This document shows, piece after piece, positions 13,275 through 25,400 of a DNA stretch of 36,500 nt. Below the pieces are notes generated by a model. It was not told where the DNA came from. It made no database searches and saw only the letters and a program-made list of their open reading frames with translations. The position numbers and the translations under genes are program-made. The stretch covers positions 16,467,476 to 16,503,975 of the forward strand of contig CM022665.1 in the NCBI GenBank assembly GCA_012295275.1, written 5' to 3'. Each line of letters starts with the position of its first letter. The first letter of the stretch is position 1. Source of the stretch: Chrysomallon squamiferum (Eukaryota; Mollusca; Gastropoda; Neomphalida; Peltospiridae).

Positions 13275-14420
13275 TTAGGTGAAAGAACAAGGGATTTTTT
13301 CTGTGATTCTTGTGTTGCACTGCAAGCAGCTTTCGATGCATCGTGTGCATTCAAAGCAGCATACCAAATGCCCACAAGGTAAAAATACAATTGAAACAAT
13401 ATTTAAAAAACAAACTTTACAGTAAAGATGTTTTTTAAGTTTGTTGTCTTCATCATAAAGATCAAAATCCCTGTATCCAGATTCATCTGTTCTGTTCATT
13501 GACAGTGTTTGACCTAGTGTAAAAAAAACACACAATAATAAATAATAAAATATGTAAATATTTACTTCTCCTGCTACTACATACTATTGCCACCACAACT
13601 GCTAATAACAACATTAGCAAAAGCAATAATAATAATAATAAATAATAATAATATTAATAAATATAATGATAATAAATAAATAAACAAATAAAACTGTACG
13701 ACAACAATGGCTATTTCTTTACCTCAGTAGAAAATTACATTCACACATACAAAATGTAAAATGTTTAGTAATATCAAATTAATCAATTTTAATAGTGCAT
13801 TATGATTTACCCCAAACAAACAAAAACAATTTTATTTATATTATACCTTGTCTGGTATATTCATCATAACTGCCAACAGCTCCCCTGTGACTGCTACCTC
13901 CGTCCTGAAAATAAAACCAGTTCAAAGATTACAACCTCAAAATTAATCATCTCTAATTACTCAAATGACTTTATAATTTGTTTTAATTAACACAAGAGCA
14001 AGCTTTGTAAATAATAAAGTACAACAATAAAACAATATAACAGTTACTTTCCCTCTTTTGGTTTCCATATCTTATGACAGAATGATAAAGAAAGCCAAAA
14101 ACCATTTAAATCTCTTCTCTCTTTATCTCTCTTACACACACACGCATACACACAAAATAAACACAAATATTCATATTACACAACTAATAAAATACAAATA
14201 ACTGCATTGTAACAAGATACTATAACAAATAATAAAAAGGTCAAAATTCACTGGAGATCCTGTAATGGGAGATAATCTCAACTGGTCAGCTGCCACTCTC
14301 ATCTTTACATACTGACAGCTGGGAGTCTGTTTTTATGTGTCAGAAATGGATCCTGACTGGTCTGCCAGCCTGTGAAATATAGGTTCATACCACAGAAGGG
14401 GCACATCGATTTGTCATCTC
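13275..14420 (-). pseudogene. IAP-like (BIRC family) BIR-RING gene fragment with an apparent frameshift in the BIR
   Basis: Three minus-strand exons can be modelled. Exon A (14252-14420) follows a TTATTTTAG acceptor and encodes the zinc-binding half of a BIR domain: CPFC, Trp, DP, His. Its last ligand Cys (PSCQYVK) is in a different frame, so one base seems missing near 14324-14331; otherwise TAA at 14305-14307 ends the protein. Exon B (13847-13904) is a Gly/Ser-rich linker. Exon C (13275-13513) encodes a C-terminal RING of the IAP type: CKVC, PCGH, CFEC, CLQC, ending at a TAA. Exons B and C join in phase (GQTLSMN). IAPs inhibit caspases through BIR domains and ubiquitinate targets through the RING. 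The N-terminal half of the BIR and a start codon were not found. It could be a functional gene with a sequencing error, but I favour a damaged or partial copy. Confidence 0.65.
13622..13690. repeat. AAT/AAAT microsatellite
   Basis: Imperfect AAT run grading into AAAT, in the intron between IAP exons B and C. Confidence 0.9.
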
Positions 14421-14811
14421 CTAAAATAACAAAACTAATTATTAGAAACATACTACTTTTATGCAAGTTTTTTAGTGTATGCCTCTATCCAAATATCTGA
14501 CACCCACCTGTCACATAATTTTACTATACTAGTCAAGTTTAATGGAAAGTGTTCAGTGATACCTCCTTGTGCCATACTTGTCATACCTTAGTAGAAATAA
14601 GAAATGTTTTACCCTTAGTTGTTACACTAGCATGCTATTGCTGTGTTATTACTTCTACTACTAAAACAACAACTATTACTACTATTACTACTACAGAAAT
14701 ATATACATGTTGTATTTATGGATAATGCATGCATGCATGGTTAGGTAAGTGGATATGTATCTATATACACATGTCTGTATGAAGACACATTTGTGAAGAT
14801 GTGTTTTTTGT

Positions 14812-14854
14812 ATGTTTTGTATGTATATGTTTGATGTATGTATGTATATGTATA

Positions 14855-14895
<41 letters not shown>

Positions 14896-14918
14896 GTCTA
14901 TGTGTATGTGTATGTCTA

Positions 14919-14952
<34 letters not shown>

Positions 14953-14953
14953 G
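14812..14953. repeat. TATGTG hexanucleotide repeat
   Basis: About 140 bases of TATGTG/TATG units with occasional TCTATG variants. It reads as an alternating Tyr-Val peptide in one plus frame, which is an artefact. Confidence 0.9.
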
Positions 14954-15659
14954 ATGGAGATATAAATATGTTGGATTTTGAGGGATTTTTATTTTGTTTA
15001 AGCATGAATTATAAGCTCATTTAATGACTTTTGGAAGATGTAATAATTAATAAATAAATTTAAAATGACTCACTTTCACAATAGAAGAACCCAGCATATG
15101 CTAACAACTTTGGTTCCGATCTTAAATTTGGCCAATTTTTAAATGTCTCCAGACGTTTTTGATAATATATGTATCTTGGATGTTTAATAGTTGCATAATC
15201 TAAACAATTTCTATCCATTTAGGCAGTCTTTAGTAATCATTAATTATCATGTATATTTATTAAGTTTTAATTGTCATTTTTCTCTCCCAGGCTTGGAAAT
15301 GTCTTTGTTAAGTACATCATCTTTTCATAAAATTATTAAAATATTTAATTTATTATTAACTTTAAATAAAGTTTTCTTTTTTTTTCTCTTTATCTTCTTT
15401 CGTTTTCTTTTTTTTTTTTTTTCTTGTCGGCTGAACAATAATTATTTTGTAAATAATCTGAAAAAAAAAAAAAATAAAAATGAGAGAGAATAAATAAAAT
15501 AAAATAAAATAAAAAACATAAAAGGAGTTGATTAATAGTTGAGTTTCAAAGGTACCAGAGGCTTAAATGGGTTTTAGCAACTAGGTTTTAGATCCATGAG
15601 GCTGGGATTGGGAAAAGCTGGGGATTGGTGCAGATGCTACAACCTGTCTGTTTTTATTA

Positions 15660-16330
15660 TTATTTATTTCTTCACTGATCTGATAAAACTGTCTTTAAGG
15701 TTTGTCAGTATCTTCATTTGATATTTATAGATATTTGATAATGATATATAATAAAATATTTCCACTTACACTTCTACTCTTCATTATAAAAAAATTAAAA
15801 ATTAAAAATTAAAATATCACTGTTTACAAACTTGAACATGAAACTGGACATAAATCTGAAAACTAAAAAGCTTAGGGGATGATGTCCCCCTGTGTAGTCC
15901 CCACCCCCCCACCATTCCCATGAGTCAGATGAAAAAAAAAAATATCTTGAAATGCTTGCTAGCATAAAAGTCTTGGTTTTTCCAGTTAAATATAGTAACA
16001 ACATGGTTTTACCACAACAGTGAAAGTGATAATAGGAAACTCCCAAATAGGAAACTCATTTCAAATATTCACAAAATTGTGATATTTTATCATTTTCTGA
16101 TTACTCAGTGTTTAAATCATAGTGTTTGTGTGATAGAAAAATGCACTTTAAAACTGAATTCAAAACTGTTGGTTAATTATTCTAAAAAAACTGTTATTCT
16201 AGGAGCAATAGATAGAAGAGTATATAGGTAATTACTTAACACAGTGCTAAAAAAAAATATTTACAAAAGGAAATCCTTACATTTGCTTTAATCATCCAAG
16301 CATGCTATCTAAGTACATGAACAGTTAAAG
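15660..16330. repeat. Diverged segmental duplication, copy 1
   Basis: This segment aligns, with substitutions and indels, to about 17110-17590 in the same orientation. Shared anchors include CTGTCTTTAA, AGATATTTGATAAT, TCAAATATTCACAAAATTG and AATTACTTAA, in the same order. Copy 1 carries an extra insertion with a C-run near 15901-15911. Confidence 0.75.
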
Positions 16331-16351
16331 GTTTATGTGAATTGTGTTTGT

Positions 16352-16390
16352 ATGTGTGTGTGTGTGGGGTGGGGTGTGGGTGTGTATGTA
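16352..16390. repeat. TG/GGTG-rich tract
   Basis: A TG run passes into GGGGTGGGGTG and back to TG. Confidence 0.85.
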
Positions 16391-16464
16391 TTTTGACTGT
16401 TCCATCCAGCTGCATAAAAATATAAAAAAGCATATTAAAAAATAACATTTGTAATAAAACATCT

Positions 16465-16505
16465 CTTTATAATAATAATAATAATAATAATCATCATCAT
16501 CATCA
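16465..16505. repeat. AAT then ATC trinucleotide run
   Basis: AAT repeat directly followed by an ATC repeat. Confidence 0.9.
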
Positions 16506-16526
16506 AAAGAAAGAGATGTTTTTTAC

Positions 16527-16576
16527 CTTGAGTTCTGCAGGTTTCTGTACAGGCGTTTTACCTGAAGGGAATTCAC
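16527..16576 (-). CDS. Possible small coding exon upstream of the IAP fragment (speculative)
   Basis: Fifty bases on the minus strand are flanked by an AACTATTAG acceptor and an AACTCAAG|GTAAAA donor, and stay open as GEFPSGKTPVQKPAELK. GC content is near half, far above the surrounding sequence. It ends in phase 0, whereas IAP exon A needs a preceding phase-1 donor, so it cannot join exon A directly. It may be an upstream exon of that gene, an exon of another gene, or chance. Confidence 0.2.
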
Positions 16577-16761
16577 CTAATAGTTTTGAGCATGCTCAGT
16601 TATTATTGTTTTGAGATCTGAGTTGCTATGCTACCACAACTTCTACTAGGTATCATTTTTGCATAATAATAACAAAATAATGAAAATAATTAGAAAAGGA
16701 TTAATGATTTTATTATAGGCAGTAGTAGTATTTGTGAACAACTGAACCAGAAAAGAAAGAA

Positions 16762-16764
16762 TAA

Positions 16765-16803
<39 letters not shown>

Positions 16804-16806
16804 ATG
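16762..16806. repeat. AAAT tetranucleotide repeat
   Basis: About 10 AAAT units, followed 50 bases later by a poly-T tract (16856-16890). Confidence 0.95.
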
Positions 16807-17109
16807 CACTGCCAAAGTAAATGTAATCATTAGTATATTAATTGATGTGAGTTTTATTTTTTTTTTTTTTTTTTTTATTTTTATTTTTTTATATTGTAAC
16901 TCCAAATATTTTAAATGATGACACTAATATTATTACTTCATGCTTGCAGGTTATTTGTAATATACATGTAATATACATGTGTACAAAAAGACAAAATATT
17001 GTTAAAACATTATTCTTATTTGTTTTCAAAACAGTTTGGTAAATGTTAGTGGTTATCTATTATTTATTTAAATACATCACAGTATTATCACCTATTATAG
17101 AAACTTTCA

Positions 17110-17590
17110 ATAAATTGTTTATTTCTCATCTATCTGAAGAAGCTGTCTTTAAAAGTATTTCAGTTTGTTCATTTACATCAGTCTAAAATTTACAGATATT
17201 TGATAATAAATGTATAATGAATACTTCCTTTTAGATGACTGCTTTGCTAAATAAATATCTCTGATTCCATACTAGTTCAGAAATAAAGGACATAAACTGA
17301 AAACTGAAAAGTAAGGAGACATCAAATATTCACAAAATTGCTTTGTTAAATTTTAATTTTCAAACTGCTCTATATTTAAAATTATAATGTGAGTATGTCC
17401 GTCTGAATCTAATTAGTAATACACAAATGCAGTTTAAAATTTAATTCAAAACACTGGTTAATTTGAACTGAACATATCAGTTATTTGAGAAGCAACAGAT
17501 ATATGAATGCCTAATTAATTACTTAATAAAAACATAAATAAAACATATTTACGTATGAAAACTTGCTAGTTAAGTGCATAAAAATAAAAA
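17110..17590. repeat. Diverged segmental duplication, copy 2
   Basis: Same-orientation partner of 15660-16330 with collinear anchors (CTGTCTTTAA, AGATATTTGATAAT, TCAAATATTCACAAAATTG). No coding content is visible in either copy. Confidence 0.75.
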
Positions 17591-18114
17591 TTAACGTGCA
17601 TACTCATTGGATAATTACCATATGTCTCAAAAATGACCATAGCCAATAAAGTGTCATAAATTTATTTCACTTGATTTTCTCTGTATGTTAATTAATTTGT
17701 GAAAATGTCAAAATAAGCTTCAGGTGTAAGCTAACAATTAAATAACTAAAAATTTAATATTTGACAATCCATTATCTAAAATTATATGTATAATAACAAT
17801 GATGATGATGATGATGATAGCAATAACAACTGCAAGAAATGAAAGAAAAACATGTATATCAACCAAATTTTTATTGCAGCCGTTTTGTAAAATAAACTAT
17901 TGTTGACATTGTTTAAATAAAAGTTTAACAATATCTTAATATGCTGTTGAAAAGATTTAAAATTATAACAACATCAAAATATATCATTCTTGATTTTCAT
18001 TACAGCAGCAAACATTATCTAAATATCAAACAGTATTACTGTTTACATTTTTACATTAGCATATTAAATATAATTTTGATTAAGAAAAATAAAATAATAA
18101 TAATAAAATAAGAC

Positions 18115-18115
<1 letters not shown>

Positions 18116-18184
<69 letters not shown>

Positions 18185-18192
18185 AATAAATG
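18116..18192. repeat. AAT microsatellite with AAAT tail
   Basis: About 20 AAT units plus AAAT units. It translates as poly-Tyr on the minus strand, an artefact. The stretch 17600-18499 around it is AT-rich and otherwise featureless (short ATG/ATC run near 17800-17820). Confidence 0.95.
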
Positions 18193-18499
18193 TTCATTAT
18201 TTTTGTTATAAATATCCCTTCAATATTTAAAATAAAACACACTGCAAAATAACATTTTGTAAAATACAATTGATATTATATACTTAAGTTGCTTTTACTG
18301 AATGATACTTGTAGCTAATCTGTAATAAACACGTACAGAGATAGTTTAAAACCCATCAATATGATGTTTGTTTTGCATTATGCTAAAGAAGCTCAAAAGT
18401 TTTAAAATTGTATTCAATTTTCATTATTTTTGGACTAATAAAAATTAAAACCAATCTTAAAAAAACATATTAAATTTAATAAATAAAAAAATTAAAAAA

Positions 18500-21400
18500 T
18501 CACATAATTTTCACTGCAGCTCTAAGTTTTGCAGATCGTGCTCTGGGATTTTCAATTCTGTCTTCAAATGACGTCGTTGTGACCTTTTTTGACACTGGCT
18601 TCCACTTTTTTTCCAACATTTTCTCTACCTCTTCCTTGGCAAACACTTTTGCAGAGTTTCTGAAATGGTCTCGCATGCTCATGTTCAGGTGAGCATCCAT
18701 GTCTATCCCATGAAAATGCCGTTTGACAATCCTGTCCTCTAGTGAATTGAATGACAGAACAACGCATTTTCCTCCAGTTTTCAGGTATTTCAGTGCAATT
18801 TCCAGTCCATTGTGTAACTCGTTAAGTTCATTGTTTACAAAGATACGCAAAGCGAGAAATGTTTTTGTTGCTACATGGGCATGTCTCATCATCATATCTT
18901 TTTTGTGATTACTGAAATTACAACGAACGGTCACAGAATGGTTAAGTTATTTTAAATATACCTGCCACACAAGCAAAATATTTATATTTTCTTAATATAA
19001 TTTCCCTTCTTATTTCTTTTATAAAATTTGATGTCTCCATTTCTATATGTGTTCATGTGTATGTGTTCGTGTGTTTGTGTGTGTGAGCATGCACATAAAA
19101 ACATGTATATATTTATATATTTATGCATGTTTGACATGTGATCACATCAATTACAATACTGTATAAATCTTCTATCTATCCATTCATACACCCATATGTG
19201 TGCATATGTATGTATATATGTATGTATGTATGTATAAAACCCTTAAAAACAAGCCATGATTATTCAGCTAAATACATTTTTTTGTAAATAATTTTCATAC
19301 CTTAAAAATACACTAGCTACAATGTCAGCTAGTTGTTTGGTGCGGGTGATTTTCCCAAAAGCGTATCTTGCCTCCACTATGGCATGAGAAATGTGCTGTG
19401 CCAGTCTCTCCTCACCATATTTTTTAATTATCTGGTAAAGATCCTCTTGGTCCAAAATGTTAACTACATCAGCAGCCGTAGGCTGGTCAGAAAGTCTAAA
19501 GAAAACAACATTGCAATGCAAGTACAGAATAGAAAACACTACAGCTCAAAAGAAATTTGTGTGTATGACTTTGGTAAAAGACCCCTTTTTCTTTCTTTTT
19601 TTTTTTTTTCACAGAATTTAGTTAAATCACATAACTAGTCCTATTTCTTAAACTTTAAGTAGTCTGTTTTATATATATATATACACATACACACACACAT
19701 ATTTATTAAAATTTGGTTATACTTTAGTGTCACCTTGTATTTTCAAACTGCATTAGTCAAAGCATTTTATTTAATAACCATTTATATTGCTCAACAGTAA
19801 CCAAATATGTACTATATGGCTGATTTGATGTTCTGTTTATCTGTCTTTCTATCTATCTATATATGTGTCGATCTATCTGTCTGTCAATCCATGCATCTAC
19901 CCACTGTAAACTAGAAATAATGCCAACATGATATTAATGTAGAAAATATAATTTTCAAAGTTTTCTTTCAAAGAAAAGAAACAAAATTTACAATACTTGT
20001 ATTTGTGATTAGCTATGATTTAAAAAAATAATAATAATGAAAAAATAAAGACCATAATAAATTTGGCAGTGTTTTCAGTTATATATTATATATATATATA
20101 TCATAGCTGCAGTGTTTTTATTAGTCGGATGTGAATCATCAGATGTAATTATCATGCATATAAATACATTTCATAATTCTAACTGCTGAAGAACATTTTA
20201 TTTTTTTTATATATATATATTTCTTTTTGAATTGTTTTTTTTATAATTATTTTAAAATCTAAGTCACACATAACTATCAGTTGTAATTCTCTTAATTACT
20301 GCAGAGAATGATACAGGTAAATTAATTAACAAACAAATAAGTGTTGACATAAAAGAATAATTTTATGTCATATTTTTATCTCACCTCAGCCATTTTCTCT
20401 TATTTCATAATTCACAATATCTTCTAGTCATCAATAATAAATCTTTTTATGAACACTGAACAGTATCTATTAAATCATTAAAAATTAAAAACCTGTATTA
20501 CTGTGCTGTTCAAAATAAAAAATAAAAAATTTAAACCGTGTATACCTTTGACCATCCATCCTCATGTCCAGTGGTCCATCTCGCGCCAGTGAAAATCCTC
20601 TCTCAGACTGGTCAAACTGCATGGATGAGGCACCAAGGTCAAACAAGAAGCCATCAACTGAACCCTGTTTCATATTTCTAGATGTCAGTAAGTGAGGAAG
20701 ATCCGAGAATCTTCCAAGAAGTGGAATTACTTGTCCCTCTCTGTAATAACAAATTAATTCATCGATGCAGTAATCAAACAGGTTGATGGATGGATGAATG
20801 GGATAGGGACAGGACTTCGATGGATAGACAGATATGCAGAATGATAGATAAATGAAAATAGGAGTGTTCTGGATGGACAGAAGGATGGATTAATTAAATA
20901 AGGGAATGGATGGATGGGTTTTTTAATTCATTTATGAATATACTGATGAATAAATGGACAGACAGATAAAGAAAGATAGGAATGAATAATAAATGATTAA
21001 AATGTTTGGGTTTTTTTGTGGGTGTTTTTTTATTTTTATTTTTTATTTTTTTATTTTTTGTTGTTGTATATAAACAAGAATGTAAAAAGGTAAAAAAAAA
21101 AGGAAAAACAAACAAATCTGTTTATTATCATAATACTTCATCAATAAGAAAGTTTGGAATTTGTTTGCAAGTAAACTTTACATTAAGAACAGATTTATAT
21201 TTTGTATTATTAGTATTAGTATTAGTATTCAAATTACCTATATTGGGTTGCTAGGTTACAAGCAAGATCATAAGCTGTGGGGTCTCTGTCAAGGACAATG
21301 ACCTCAGCATTAGGGGCAACAGAGAGTATTTCTTTAGTGTGTCCACCTGCTCCAAATGTCATATCAACAAACACCTGTAATAAATAAATTTAATAAATAC

Positions 21401-21990
21401 TTTAATAAATACCTGGTTTCTGTGAATATTCATCTGAGTGTGGTAATGAATGTCCATGTAGTTCTTATTCAGCAGCATATGCTATGTGTTTGTCTACGTC
21501 ATGCATAGTCCATTCTTTATAATATAAATATCATAATATGTATGTATGTATCATTGTATGTATGTATGTATGTATGTACGGATGTATGTACATACAATAT
21601 TCTGCATTATTATGTTTCATATCTTAATAACAACTAAACACTGATAATAACTAAAAAATAGTTTAATAATGGAGTTTAAATTAATCTTAAAAAGCTGAAA
21701 GGCACAAAAATATTAGTGTAACTTTTTTCCAGAATGCGCATGCCCATAGCAGGTGATTTGTCACTTACTTGCTGATCTTCTGGCTGGAGAATATTAATTA
21801 CTTCATTTGCCATCACAGGAACATGCAGAGGTCTGGTATCACGTTGAATTTCTGTAGAATAATTTCTGAACACAAAAGAACGAACCAAATGTCGTCCACA
21901 CAGACATTTCGTAATTTTATACTGTAGCCCTGGTGCCAGTCGGTTCAATGTCAAAAATGTCTTGCTTACCCAGTGTATATTCATCTTCAA
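18500..21990 (-). CDS. METTL15: Mitochondrial 12S rRNA N4-methylcytidine methyltransferase METTL15 (RsmH family)
   Basis: Five minus-strand exons, 21769-21990, 21238-21374, 20546-20740, 19301-19495 and 18500-18911, join in frame with GT-AG introns to give 386 residues, close to the vertebrate protein length. The N-terminus (about residues 1-50) is rich in Arg, Lys, Ser and hydrophobics with few acids, as a mitochondrial presequence would be. Next comes the RsmH start, HVPVMANEV. The SAM-binding loop [10 protein letters not shown] is at 78-87, the [17 protein letters not shown] block at 154-170, DGPLDMRMD at 174-182, FVNNELNEL at 274-282, SFNSLEDR at 303-310 and the terminal [12 protein letters not shown] at 371-382. 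The family methylates a cytidine of the small-subunit rRNA at N4; METTL15 does so in mitochondria. A second Met two codons on is possible. It shares its 5' flank with the divergent DUF21 gene. Confidence 0.95.
19194..19240. repeat. TATG tetranucleotide repeat
   Basis: TATG/TATATG units in the METTL15 intron between exons 4 and 5. Confidence 0.85.
20765..20965. repeat. Degenerate GGATGGATG-type tract
   Basis: Scattered ATGGATGGATGAATGG and GACAGATAGA units form a decayed tetranucleotide satellite in the METTL15 intron between exons 2 and 3. Confidence 0.65.
21535..21592. repeat. TATG tetranucleotide repeat
   Basis: Two adjacent TATG runs in METTL15 intron 1. Confidence 0.9.
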
Positions 21991-22247
21991 AATTTACACA
22001 TATGTTATTTAATAACTTTCACATATTGTCTTATTTGTAAATATAATCAGAAAAAGTTTGCTATGATTTTAAATATTATCTAAATATTTTGATTTTAAAT
22101 ATTATCACACACACGTGTTTGGTCACAAAGGTAAACAACTTTACTTCCGTATTTTAGAAGAGTCGTTTAACGAGGCGATAACTCTAAGCAGGAAAAAAGC
22201 CGCACCAACCTGATGTTTATTCTTGTTTTCGAAGAAATGTGTACGCG
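21991..22247. promoter_or_regulatory. Shared bidirectional promoter of METTL15 and the DUF21 gene
   Basis: The start codons of the two divergent genes are 257 bases apart. The interval contains ACTTCCGT at 22143-22150, a good ETS/GABP-type site (common in promoters of nuclear genes for mitochondrial proteins), and a CACGTG E-box at 22112-22117. There is no clear TATA box near the right-hand start. A 16-base sequence, GATTTTAAATATTATC, occurs twice (about 22065 and 22091). Site function is inferred from motif identity only. Confidence 0.6.
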
Positions 22248-22254
22248 ATGCTGA
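22213..22254 (+). promoter_or_regulatory. Possible uORF overlapping the DUF21 start codon
   Basis: An ATG at 22213 opens a 13-codon frame that closes with TGA at 22252-22254, four bases past the first base of the main ATG (22248). If the transcript starts upstream of 22213, this uORF would reduce initiation at the main start. Confidence 0.35.
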
Positions 22255-22411
22255 ACTGCACGGTGATCGATTCCGAACGTATTTTGTGCAACAACACAGA
22301 ATATGTTTTACCTGAAAAGAAACTTACCATAAATGATAAAATCTTTTGGATTTATCTTGCAATTTACTGTATTCTGGTGATAATTGCAGGTAATACTATG
22401 TAATAGACATG

Positions 22412-22460
<49 letters not shown>

Positions 22461-25400
22461 ACATATACACACACACATATATGTTTAAACATAACAGATA
22501 CTGCTATTTCAGGTATAATGTCTGGTTTAACAATGGGACTTCTATCACTTGATCTCATGACACTTAAGATACTTCGAGATGGAGGAACTCCGAGACAGAA
22601 AAAATATGCTTCTCGGATTCTGCCAATAGTCAAACGACATCACTTACTTCTTGTTACACTTCTGCTGGGGAATGCCGCAGCCGTGGAAGCCATGCCAATT
22701 TTCCTGGACAGAATATCTGATCCCATCATTGCAATTGTTGTTTCTGTATCGGCAGTTCTTTTCTTTGGCGAGTAAGTCATTTCTTGAATATTAATATTAT
22801 TTCTAGTGAGTCTATCATATTAATTAAGTTTTTTACTCACTGAGTTAGAGCCTCCTGTTTGCCTATTAAGTTAAGTAAATTGTGTTATCACTGACAAAAG
22901 ATTAATGATTAACTATGAATAAATGTCAGATTATTGAAATAATTTTAATGTATATGTTCAGAACAGAGTTAAATTAGAATTAGGAATTTTTGTTTCATGG
23001 ATGAATTTCTTTTCCATTTTAATAAATTCAGCAATATTAAACAAACTAATTATTAATATTTATTTTATTTAGTAAAGTAATTAAGTAAAATATTATTTTA
23101 TTTTCAGAGTGATTCCACAAGCTTTGTGTACCAGATTTGGTCTTGCTATTGGTGCTACTTTATCTCCGTGAGTTGTGTTTTATTTAATAAAAATCATTTC
23201 CAAAACAATCTAAGAATTTTGTCACAAAACTTGTGAGTCGCCCAAAACAACAAACCAGTTGCACGTAATCTGAAATATCTCACCATGTCACAAAACCTTC
23301 AGTGACTGATTTGGCTATTAGCATTATAATGTTTTTATAATTAAAAAATATAACATTTACATACAGTATTATTTGAAAATAACTAAACGATTACTTAGAA
23401 ACTGATTAACTTAAATAATGATACAAGATGAAACTTGTTTGTTTACTTTTGCCAATTAGCAGCAAAGTTTTGAGGGTTTTTTGGGTTTTTTTTAATATAT
23501 CTTTTAAATATGTGATAATCATGTAATTTTTACAATTGAGTGCAAAAGCTATAGAAAGTGATATATTATTCAGACAATAAAGTATTTCAACTAACAGTAA
23601 TTCTGAATATTCATTACTGTGGTTTCTTTTGAAATAATTATAGTATATGATTTTCTAATATTTTCATTTTATACTTAAAAAATATCACAGATTTGTGCTT
23701 TTGTTCCAGTCTCGTATACTTTCTGATGGGCTTACTTTTTGTCATAGCCTGGCCAATATCTAAACTTCTAGACTGTCTTCTTGGAAAAGATCATGCCACA
23801 TTTTTCCGGAGAGCAGAGTTAAAAGTTTTAGTTGACCTGCATGGTCAAGACCGAGGTGTCCAGAATGATGACCATTTGACAGTGGATGAAGTCCTCATTA
23901 TTAAGGTGGAGTTTTTTCAGCATACACACACACACACAAAAATAAAAATAAACTAAACCTTACACACACACAAAACTGAGAGATGCAAACCAGCACTAAC
24001 ACACACATACATACATATGCATACTTAAAGTTTTTACAGATATTATAATTTTCCAAAACCAGTCTGTTTGACACTTAATAACTAATAAAATATCATTAAA
24101 TAATTTTTCAGTTTTCCTTCATTCTTCATGTTAAACAATAGATTTTGTTTTACAGGGAGCACTTGACATGAAGTACAAAACAGCTGCTGATGCTTTGGTT
24201 CCAATAGATCAAGTGTTTATGCTGAGTGCTGACTGCAAAATGGATAATGAAACAATGTCTTTAGTAAGTTTATAAAACAGAACAATTAAATTATATTTCA
24301 TAGCTCCTGCTTTGATCACCAAGTAAAAAAAAGTTCATGTGGTAAAAAGAAATGACACATTAATAGTAATATCAAAGTGCTTGATATGAGCTTCCCTCTT
24401 TGTGGGAAGTTTCATATCCATACTATTTGACATTTTTCTTTTTTTTTTTTTTTTTTTTAACAAACTACTTGATAAGATTAGCTTCAGTTTTCCATTTTTG
24501 TTGTCATTATTTATCAAAGGAGTTCTGATTAATTTTAAAAAAGATTTTGACAGGTTTTTAAACCAGTGTTATTTTCATTATTTTAGATTCTGTCCCATGG
24601 ACATTCACGTATCCCTGTGTATGATGGCGCAAAGGACAACATCATTAGTTTGTTGTTGATGAAGACATTGATTAAACTAGACCCTGATGATGCTGTCCCA
24701 ATTCGGAGTTTGTTGCAGAATTCCAAATACGCAAAACATGTTTTGTTTACTGACATCTCCACACCGCTGTTTGATCTACTCAATTTGTTCCAGACTGGAA
24801 AAGGTAAATTCTTATTTCATTTTATTTAATTTTTATCATTATTATTTTTTTAATTGAACATTATTTTTCTTCTTTTTTATTTGTTTTTTTCTTTTTTATT
24901 ACAATTATTTGGTTTAAGTAGATTTTAAATTTATTAATTTATATATTTTAAATTATTTTGTTTTGATCTGTTTTACTTGACATTTGTTGACTTTTGTTTA
25001 AAAGTATTTTTGATTTTTTTTTTTTTTTTTTTATAAATTTGTAGTTTTATAGTTCACATATTTACTTTTATTTTGATTTTATTGCAGGTCATTTAGCTGT
25101 TGTAAAAGGTTGCAAGAAGGAAACATCCTTACAAGCAGTGGAGAGTGGCAGTCAAGGGGACACTACTCCACTTTTAGAGGATGCTGAAGAAAATCTGCCA
25201 GTGACAGTAGACTCAGAGAAGGCATGAATTAAAATAAATAAATAAATTTTTAAAAATGAAAAAGTAAAATAAAATAATAATAATAATAAATTAAATTTGT
25301 GTTTCCTTTCTACTTTTTATTTTATTTTATTTTATTTTATTTTTTTAAGTAGCAAAGTCAAAATTGTTTGATTATTACTGTAGGTGTTATTAAGGGATTT

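Noticed and set aside
14812-15024. Tyr-Val repeat open frame (+)
   Set aside because: Pure translation of a TATGTG satellite; no gene context.
18051-18269. Poly-Tyr frame (-)
   Set aside because: AAT microsatellite translated on the minus strand.
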